DNA from: Stictocephala bisonia
Taxonomy: Eukaryota > Arthropoda > Insecta > Hemiptera > Membracidae
Assembly: GCA_035578905.1 (NCBI GenBank)
Contig: JAQJVL010000750.1
Coordinates: forward strand, 124,001-188,000
DNA length: 64,000 nt
Direction of reading: 5' to 3'
Shown: positions 56,720 through 64,000 of the stretch, piece by piece
Layout of the letters: every line of letters starts with the position of its first letter
How positions within the stretch are numbered: the stretch's first letter is position 1
The notes under the pieces: model-generated
Database searches by the model: none
Told to the model about the DNA's origin: nothing
Seen by the model: only the letters and a program-made list of their open reading frames with translations
Program-made: the position numbers and the translations under genes

Positions 56720-56925
56720 AAGTGTGTAAAATTATGGCTGAATACTGACGAGTGTATGTGATTTGTTACAAACCTGGCTGGCGTCTTAGAAAGTGTCAAT
56801 ACTCAAAAAAATACATATTCGTAAAAAAAAAGTGTCAATGACAAATGAATAACCGTTGGCCATAGGATGACCCCATTCTTATTTCCTGATTGTTAGGATT
56901 GAACCGGGCAAATTTAGAATATAAC
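56720..56925 (-). mobile_element. SINE family B, decayed copy
   Basis: 'tgttacaaacctggctggcgtcttagaaagtgtca', 'aatgacaaatgaataaccg' and 'gattgttaggattgaaccgggc' follow the same order as 23437-23702. It is interrupted by a short A-rich duplication around 56800-56840. Confidence 0.65.
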
Positions 56926-56929
56926 GTTA

Positions 56930-57905
56930 GGGTTCTAAGAAGTAGTTTGTGTGATGGGGTTGGTCCTGAGAAGTAGAGTGTGTGTGGTGTGTTGGCCCTG
57001 AGCAGTCGAGTACGTATGGTTCATGGATCCTGAGAATGCGGGTACGTAAGGTGGGTGGGTCCTGAGAAGTAGAGTGTGTGTGTGGTGGGTTGGTCCTGAG
57101 CAGTCGAGTACGTATGGTTCATGTATCCTGAGAATGCGGGTACGTAAGGTGGGTGGGTCCTGGGAAGTAGGGTGTGTATGGTGAGTTGGTCATATGAAGA
57201 GTCGAGTACGTATGGTTCATGTATCCTGAGAATGTGGGTACGTAAGGTGGGTGGGTCCTGAGAAGCAGTGTGTGTATGGTGAGTTGGTCCTGAGCAGTCG
57301 AGTACGTATGGTTTATATATCCTGAGAATTTGGGTACGTATGGTGGGTTGGTCCTGAGCAGTCGAGTACGTATAGTTCATGTATCCTACGAATGCGGGTG
57401 GGTCCTGAGAAGTAGGGTGTGTATGGTGAGTTGGTCATGAAGAGTCGAGTGCCTATGGTTTATGGATCCTGAGAATGTGGGTACGTAAGGTGGGTGGGTC
57501 CTGAGAAGTAGGGTGTGTTTGGTGAGTTGGTCATGAGGGGTCGAGTACGTATGGTTCATGGATCCTGAGAATGTGGGTACGTATGGTGGGTGGGTCCTGA
57601 GAAGTAGGGTGTGTATGGTGAGTTGGTCATGAGGAGTCGAGTACGTATGGTTTATGTATCCTGAGAATGTGGGTACGTAAGGTGGGTGGGTCTTGAGAAG
57701 TAGAGTGTGTATGGTGGGTTGGTCCTGAGCAGTCGAGTACGTATGGTTCATGGATCCTGAGAATGCGGGTACGTATGGTAGTGAGAAGTAGTGTGTATAA
57801 CGTGTGGGTCCTGAGGAGTTGAGAACTTACGGTGTGTGTCCTTAGGAGTCGAGGACTTAACGGTGGATAGGTCCTAACGAGTAGCGTACTTAGAGTGGGT
57901 GGGTG
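56930..57905. repeat. Higher-order minisatellite, 96-98-bp unit of three 32-mers
   Basis: The marker 'cctgagaatg(c/t)gggtacg' recurs at about 57031, 57129, 57227, 57323, 57566, 57662 and 57758, spaced 96-98 bp, with two shortened units between 57323 and 57566. Each unit has three related 32-bp pieces: 'gtcctgagaagtagggtgtgtatggtgagttg', 'gtcatgaagagtcgagtacgtatggttcatg' and 'atcctgagaatgtgggtacgtaaggtgggtg'. Because 96 is divisible by 3, the minus strand shows three apparent open frames of about 100-120 codons; these are artefacts of the repeat. Confidence 0.92.
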
Positions 57906-59610
57906 GAACAATCTCATACTTCACCTCGTTTGCTTTTGACATACGCAAGTTTTATACACGGGAACATTATTGATCTAGTTGTATTGCAGATGAAAACATT
58001 GCTAGAGTTACAATTAAGATTTTAGACGTCTCTGAGAGGACGGAGTTTGCTTTTATGAAAGACCAACTTCGCAATTACAGTACTTGGAATCAGCATTGCT
58101 AATTGTAGGCTATCACAAGTAACATGGTAGAATGCTGATTCATAAAAGGAAGTCCGCTGATAGGCGATTTAACAATCTTTTCCCGATTAACATCTTTTTG
58201 ATAATGCTGACAATACGACAAACTTGAGCCACTAAAATGTTCATAGTTAGACCACAAAATGTCATTTTAAACGTATACTACATGTAAATGTGCCATAGAT
58301 CTTGCAAAGCAGTAACTCCGGCAATATTAGCAATGCTTTAAAGGGAGTTCTTTATCAGTTACAGCTGTAATATACAATATGAGAATCTTGTCGTGTATTT
58401 AACCAAAATATTTTCATGACTAACGCAATCGCAGGTATTTATTTGTGAACTCGGTTTTATAATTGTTATGAATGTCTGTTAAAGTGAGTGTGACACAGTA
58501 TAGCTGTTGTAGGTTCTTCGACTGTAGTAGCCAGACACTGGATAGCGGCCTGACGTTCGTGGTCTTTGTCTGAATACTTCGTCACTTGACTTTGATTCTG
58601 TCAAAGTATTGAGTGTTTTTGCAGCTTTCTGTTTACTAAAGGATTATTTTTGGTAAACTAATAAAACAACGCCACTATTGAAGACACTGATACGTTAATT
58701 ATTTAATTAGAGAAGAAAATACACATTTCGAATCCAATCATTTGCATAATTAATTGACGGTATGACACAGTTCACGGCAGATAAACAAGTGTCAATATTG
58801 ATTTGGAGTACGGATTGCTATTTAGCAAAGATCGCATATAATATTAGTTACCAGTGAGGTAATCTTAGTTTTCATTTATTACAATAACTCATTGACAAAC
58901 GTCTACCCTAATAGATTTAATGAAGGATTGATTAGTTGAATATAAAGCTTGATTGTAGCTTATAAAACTACGAATTACATTTCCGATGATTAGTCTATAA
59001 TATGTCGCATGATGTATTATTCATTAACTGTTTATACATATTTTGGGACATTTTTGGAACGAGATCCTGTGTTAGAGCAGTAAAATTTATAGAAAAATAA
59101 TAGTTTCTTAAATTTGTGTTTTTGGTAATTATTTGAACACAAATTTAAAATAGTTTTTATAATGTTTCTGGTGTTTGTAAATGGCTATTGATTGTGATAG
59201 AGTTGATCGGAGTCGAATGTATAGTTTGGAATAAATGTAAACACCATGATAGTTTGTAAGACCAGTAGAGGTTGTGTTTTGTGTGGATGGGTAGGAATGT
59301 CAGGAAATACTAGTAGAGTGTTAGCGTGGTGGTTTTTTTATGGAATCCCTTACAAACATCACGCAAGTAGTTTTGGCTGTAGTAAATTTTTACAGTTGAT
59401 TTAGACTCTTTATTGATACTAGTAAAGAAAGAATTATGCGGTTTTAACGTAGAGTACCATCAAAGTTTTAACTTGGTTTTATTTACACTGGGTTCTGAAA
59501 AAGGGGAAAAACTCCAGTACAGCTACATTTTTAATTGTCAAATATCTTCTAAATTTGAGTTGATGCAATTTCGAGAGTCTCGGTCAGTTCAGTAACTGGC
59601 GTTTATAGTT
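57906..59610. other. Nothing recognised
   Basis: AT-rich, no repeat or coding pattern supported. Confidence 0.4.
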
Positions 59611-59833
59611 GTGCAGAAAACGCGTGGTTTGTGCTCGCGTGCCTGAAGACCCATCGCAAGTCCATCTTTAGCTACTTGTGGTACAATCCACTGTTATTTC
59701 ACGTTGCTCCTAGTAAAACAATCATTGTCAGTAACGTGTAGAGGCCTGCAGAAAACACTTTTGTCTGCTTTGGTGCTCGCGTGCCTGAAGACCTATCGCA
59801 GGTCGATCTCAAGCTACTTCTGGTACAATCCAC
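59611..59833. repeat. Local tandem duplication, ~135-bp period
   Basis: 'gtgctcgcgtgcctgaagacc(c/t)atcgca(a/g)gtc', 'agctacttgtggtacaatccac' and 'gcagaaaac' occur twice, about 135 bp apart, with moderate divergence. Confidence 0.75.
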
Positions 59834-62435
59834 CTTCTTGATTATATCTGAAATAAAGTAACTTACATTCGTTTTCATTAATAAACAATTATCTTGACAC
59901 AGTATTAGATTTTCAGGATATGATTTGGATATACTATGCACGTAAGTCATCAGCTGGTTACAGCAGGACATTTTCAGTACTGACATTTATTTTGAACTGT
60001 TTGAAATGCCCCGCTCCCGTTTACAATTAATTGCTAAACATATAAAAACATGCTTGTATAAAAATGCAATGTTGTGTAAATATTTCATGTGAATCCATTC
60101 ACTATTTTTCGAGTTTTGCGTACACAAAAACCTAAAGTATATTTATAAAAATAGTAACTTTTCCGTTTTAGTTGCCACCGAAAGTTTAAGGAAGCATATT
60201 TAAACCCGTCTTGAAACATAAAACAATTTATCATTAATCAAACAATTAAACGTCTCTTTTTATTTATTTTTTAAAGCTATTAATTCTGTTAGCCAAATAT
60301 ATATAGCCAAAAGGATATTTTATCAAATGAATTATTTTCCTTCCAAATGCTTTGATAGGGCAACTCTCAACGAACCATTTTAGAATATGTTAACAGAAAA
60401 TGTTAAGACATCAATAAACATTGTGTGGTTTGTGTCGTTTACTGCGACTGAGGAGAATGCTGCGGATCTGGTCTGTGTCATTGTGAATGGACTCTTGTAC
60501 AGTATTTTCTGACAGACGGACATGGACACTGTCCATGGACGTTGTATCACTAATTCCCTCATTCTGAGTTGGTTACGATAAAGTATCAACAGATCCGCCA
60601 AGAAATGTAGTCAAATGTCTGTCCTTTGTGGTTCATAAATTGAATTAAAATATCCAACGAAATGTCTAGTTAACTGTCCACAATTGCGTCACCACAGTAT
60701 TCATAGGCTCTTTTAGTGTATTGATTATTGTATAAAGAGCCCAGAGTAGGTAGCAGCCGAAAGATCCATTTACGTTAAGGCGATACAGCACAGATAAATA
60801 CGGTCCGGATTATTGTTGATATCCGGGGCACCAACAAGAGGGGCTCTCGTCACATCCATCTCACAGTCATGAGCACGTTAACGGAAAACAGGTAATTGCC
60901 AATGTAATCATGAAAACGCCGAGGAAGGATGAGGTAGTTGTTACAGTATAATTATTTAACTACATATCGCAGTTTTTCAGTTAATGAGGTGCAAATTAAT
61001 ACCCAAAATAATCATCGTACCTGACAATGAGCGGATTACCGTTACAATTAAATGACGCATGTTATAGGATTGTATTGTTACAGCGTTTTTTATGTCTAAA
61101 CTATGTATAGCAAATTTAACCTATATGTATGTCGATTCTGTACTAAGTTAAATAATTGACCATAAAAAGAAATGGACTGTCCAACCCAGAATACCTTTAG
61201 TATAGACGCACATATTTTCTGCTATCTAACGTTGATTCGATTCAAATAAGCAATCTGATGACCATTTGGTGTACGATTAGCTCAGCTGGGTGACCGAGCT
61301 AATAGCAATGAATACACATCTAATAGATGTATATTCATTGCTTATAGTGTATGCTGGGGAGACAGAGGGAGGGATGAGGAGATACAGTTGGAGACAACTG
61401 GCGCTACCTATTAACACCGAACATGAACTAATTTCACCGATCAGGAAAACCGGCTTTACGGAACCCATATGAGCGGGCAGTTTTGTTTTTTCTACAGACA
61501 ATGGTATCATCCATCCAACGTATGTTGGCTTATATTTAAATAGCAATTAAGGAGCACTTTCACTTGTGTGGTTACCTTTAGAACTCGTAAACATTCCGTG
61601 TTGGTGTAATAAACGTTGCTCTCGTAATAAACGCAATGTAAGGTATTCATTTATTCTTATATCTAGTTAGATAATATACATGTATTACGAATGTAATCAG
61701 CGAATCCACATACTCTTACAGTCGTTCAATTAAACATGATTTATTCCTTATATGGTACTTAGTTGCAATTTCCAAACCCCTTTTAATGATAGGTTATTTC
61801 CTAACCACTGTATTATAGTGTATCACAACTGAAGGCGGATACTGCTGAGTGCTCTTGGATGTGGTTGTTTCATGCCTTACGACTTGTCCTTGGCGAATGT
61901 AGGCCTGCACTTCCATTCTCTGTAAAGCAACACGTTTAATACTACCTACAGGCAACAATACCTTGTCGTCCATCGGAGCAATAAGGTTTTAGTTTTAAGG
62001 GATAGCATCTTAATATTTTTGTATTAGTAGAGGGGAGCTTGATGTTTGATTTTGATTGATAGTGAATACATCTATTCCTAGACTCCTCTGTCTTATCTGT
62101 AATCTGCATATCCTTCCCGCTTAGCATATTTTTAATTCAATTTACTGTTATTTATTTAAGTATTTATTATTATTTATAACTTTATTTATTATTTCAGTTA
62201 TACTTGGATTTTAAATATTGAAAAAAGATAAACTTTTTACTAACTTCTAGTGTTCAGTAGGACGACAGAACATTGGTAGGAAGATAAGGTTAACCACGAA
62301 ACTAAGAGTATTAAACTCACAGCTGGTTTTAAATGCAGTTACATTGTAGGTAATAAAAGGAGATATGATATTTTTGAGATTGAAAATTGTGCCGTATCTG
62401 GTAGTGATTACGTGTTTAGGTCGGCTCTCGTGGAC
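59834..62435. other. Nothing recognised; one hairpin
   Basis: AT-rich. A hairpin with 18-bp arms (one mismatch) and a 3-nt loop occupies 61304-61342 (agcaatgaatacacatct and its complement). No exon or mobile element supported. Confidence 0.4.
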
Positions 62436-64000
62436 TAGGCTGAGTATGGCGATGGTGAGACTGGCCAACCTTGATGGGTAGAAATTCCCTGTCGACGTCC
62501 CAAATGGAGGCTAAGCAGACATCTTCAGAATGAAACTGAATGTGGTGTTATATCGCGTCGTTGTGAGTTGTATAGGCCAGCTCTCATGGTTTAGGGAGAG
62601 TATGGCGATGGTGAGACTGACCTACCTTGACAGGTAGTAATGACCTGTTGACGTCCCAAATGGAGGCTACGCAGACGTCTTCAGAATGGAACTGAATGTG
62701 GTGTTATATCGCGTGTTGAGGAATAAACGTCAGCTCTCATGGTTTAGGAAAATTATGGTGAAAAACCGACCTTGATGGTTGGCAGTGCCCTGTTTACGTC
62801 AGACGTCTTCAAAATGTAGCTATGGTTACGACAGAGGACGATGATGGTGTAACTGACTGACATTGACGTGATGACGTCCCAAGTGGAGGCTACTCAGATA
62901 TCTTCAAAGTGAAATTGAAGGTGGTTTTCTATCGTGGATTGTGATATATAAATAGGTCGTCGCTCATGGCAACGGCAAGGAACGGTGACGGAGTAACAGA
63001 CCGACCTGGACGTGATGACGTCCCAAGTGGAGGCTACTCAGATGTCTTCAAAATGAAATTGAAGGTGGTTTTCTATCGTGGATTGTGATATATAAATAGG
63101 TCGTCGCTCATGGTAACGGCAAGGAACGGTGTCGGAGTAACAGACTGACCTGAACGTGATGACGTCCCAAGTGGAGGCTACTCAGATGTCTTCAAAATGA
63201 AATTGAAGGTGGTGTTCTATTCTGTAGTGCGGTATATAGGTCGTCATGGTTACAGTTACGACAGAGAACGGTGACGGAGTAACAGACCGACCTGGACGTG
63301 ATGACGTCACAAGTAGAGGCTACTCAGATGTCTCCAAAATGAATAGTTTTTAATTAGCATAATACGTGTTGGTATATATACAGTACATATAGCATAATTA
63401 ACATAATGCTAATTATGCAGTTTTTAATTAGCATAATAATTTGTTCCAAGTGGAGGCTACTCAGATGTCTTCAAAATGGAACTGAAGGTGGTTTTCTATC
63501 CTGTAGTGTGGTATATACTCTAGGTCGACGCTCATGGCTACAGTAGAGATCGGTAGCGATGTGACTGACCGACCTTGATGTGGTGACGTTTCAAGTGGAG
63601 GCTACTCAGATGTTTTCAAAATGGAACTGAAGGTAGTGTTCTATCCTGTAGTGTGGTATATAGGTCGACGCTCACGGCTGAGGCAGAGATCGGTGACGGT
63701 GTGACTGACCGACCTTGACGTGATGACGTTCCAAGTGGCTACTCAGTTAGTCTCAAAAAGGAACTGAAGGTGGTATTCTAACCTGTAGTGTGGTATATAG
63801 GTCGACGCTCACGGCTGAGGCAGAGATCGGTGACGGTGTGACTGAACGACCTGGACGTGATGATGTTCCAAGTGGCTACTCAGTTAGTCTCATAAAGGAA
63901 CTGAAGGTGGTATTCTAACCTGTAGTGTGGTATAAGTATATAGGGCGGCCCTCATGGCTACGTGATGACGTTCTAAGTAGAGGCTACTCAGTTATTATAG
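62436..64000. repeat. Satellite, 138-156-bp unit, runs off right edge
   Basis: The phrase 'gatgacgtcccaagtggaggctactcagatgtcttcaaaatg' recurs with 'g(a/c)ggagtaacagaccgacctg' before it and 'gaaggtggtttctatc...gtggtatataggtcg' after it. Markers fall at about 62494, 62650, 62873, 63017, 63161, 63303, 63585, 63724, 63862 and 63967. Units are 138-156 bp with one shortened copy near 62.8 kb. Copies with TGACGTCC/TGACGTCA resemble a CRE half or full site (full site at 63302-63309). A foreign AT-rich piece interrupts at about 63345-63442. Confidence 0.9.
63345..63442. other. AT-rich insertion within the satellite
   Basis: 'gtttttaattagcataata' occurs at both sides (about 63347 and 63420) around 'cataattaacataatgctaattatg'. 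This breaks one satellite unit. It looks like a short duplication or small palindromic insertion. Confidence 0.55.

Noticed and set aside
57021..57917. Three overlapping open frames of about 96-121 codons on the minus strand
   Set aside because: They are direct translations of the 96-98-bp minisatellite. The unit length keeps frames open, and there is no domain or gene context.
61270..61300. Possible tRNA D-arm ('ttagctcagctgggtgaccgagcta')
   Set aside because: The D-arm-like hairpin is present, but no anticodon arm, T-arm (GTTCRA) or acceptor stem follows; most likely chance.
1..64000. Prokaryotic-type systems (CRISPR arrays, operons, phage, toxin-antitoxin pairs)
   Set aside because: The regular repeats are tandem satellites with no unique spacers and no cas genes. 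No ribosome-binding sites or polycistronic ORFs occur; exons, SINEs and LINEs show the DNA is eukaryotic.

Overview
This window looks like nuclear DNA from an arthropod, most likely an insect with a large, AT-rich, repeat-rich genome. The evidence is spliced exons of an animal transcription-factor gene, a short block of the insect telomere motif (TTAGG), tRNA-derived SINEs, and many animal-type transposons (LINEs, a Penelope-like element, piggyBac, hAT, PIF/Harbinger, Ty3/gypsy). There is no operon, no long intact ORF, no CRISPR array, and nothing prokaryotic. The species cannot be named from the sequence alone.

The one host gene I can support is on the + strand. It encodes a MAX-dimerisation (MXD/Mad family) repressor. 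Its putative promoter is at about 10.32-10.57 kb, exon 1 at 10578-10632 and exon 2 at 10759-10849 (Sin3-interaction domain). A 10.4-kb intron follows, then a 30-nt exon at 21289-21318 that starts the bHLH basic region. No later exon was found, so the next intron probably runs past the right edge (more than 42 kb).

Region by region. 1-5.8 kb: LINE reverse-transcriptase remnant, inverted Penelope-like fragment, two minisatellites, a Ty3/gypsy 3' LTR with decayed integrase tail, and a Jockey/CR1-type LINE. 6-9.8 kb: a 360-bp MITE present twice, one copy nested at the centre of a 2-kb long-inverted-repeat element with a SINE, then a LINE/SINE-type dispersed repeat. 10-21.3 kb: the MXD gene, whose introns hold two long-inverted-repeat elements and a decayed antisense LINE. 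21-27.2 kb: SINEs, a TTAA-flanked MITE candidate, a LINE C-terminus, a minisatellite and a foldback. 27.9-32.4 kb: a LINE interrupted by a foldback insertion with a 13-bp target-site duplication. 33-36.4 kb: 44-bp tandem array, an inverted-repeat element carrying TTAGG units, a SINE, another tandem array. 36.3-40 kb: a decayed piggyBac element inserted at TTAA inside a 91-bp satellite. 40.5-45.3 kb: SINEs, a tRNA-like sequence, a decayed LINE, a Harbinger-like element with a MADF-domain remnant, and a foldback. 45.5-48.9 kb: a non-autonomous hAT element with 8-bp target duplication. 49-52 kb: a ~62-bp tandem array broken by a LINE 3' end, and a separate hAT dimerisation-domain relic. 52-64 kb: mostly anonymous AT-rich DNA, with a 3 x 32-bp higher-order minisatellite (56.9-57.8 kb) and a 140-156-bp satellite that runs off the right edge.

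I found no new multi-gene system. The more interesting signals are structural: repeated inverted (foldback) Penelope-like insertions, two SINE families sharing one 3' tail, nested insertions at palindrome centres, a clean TTAA insertion into a satellite, and an E-box in the promoter of an E-box-binding repressor.
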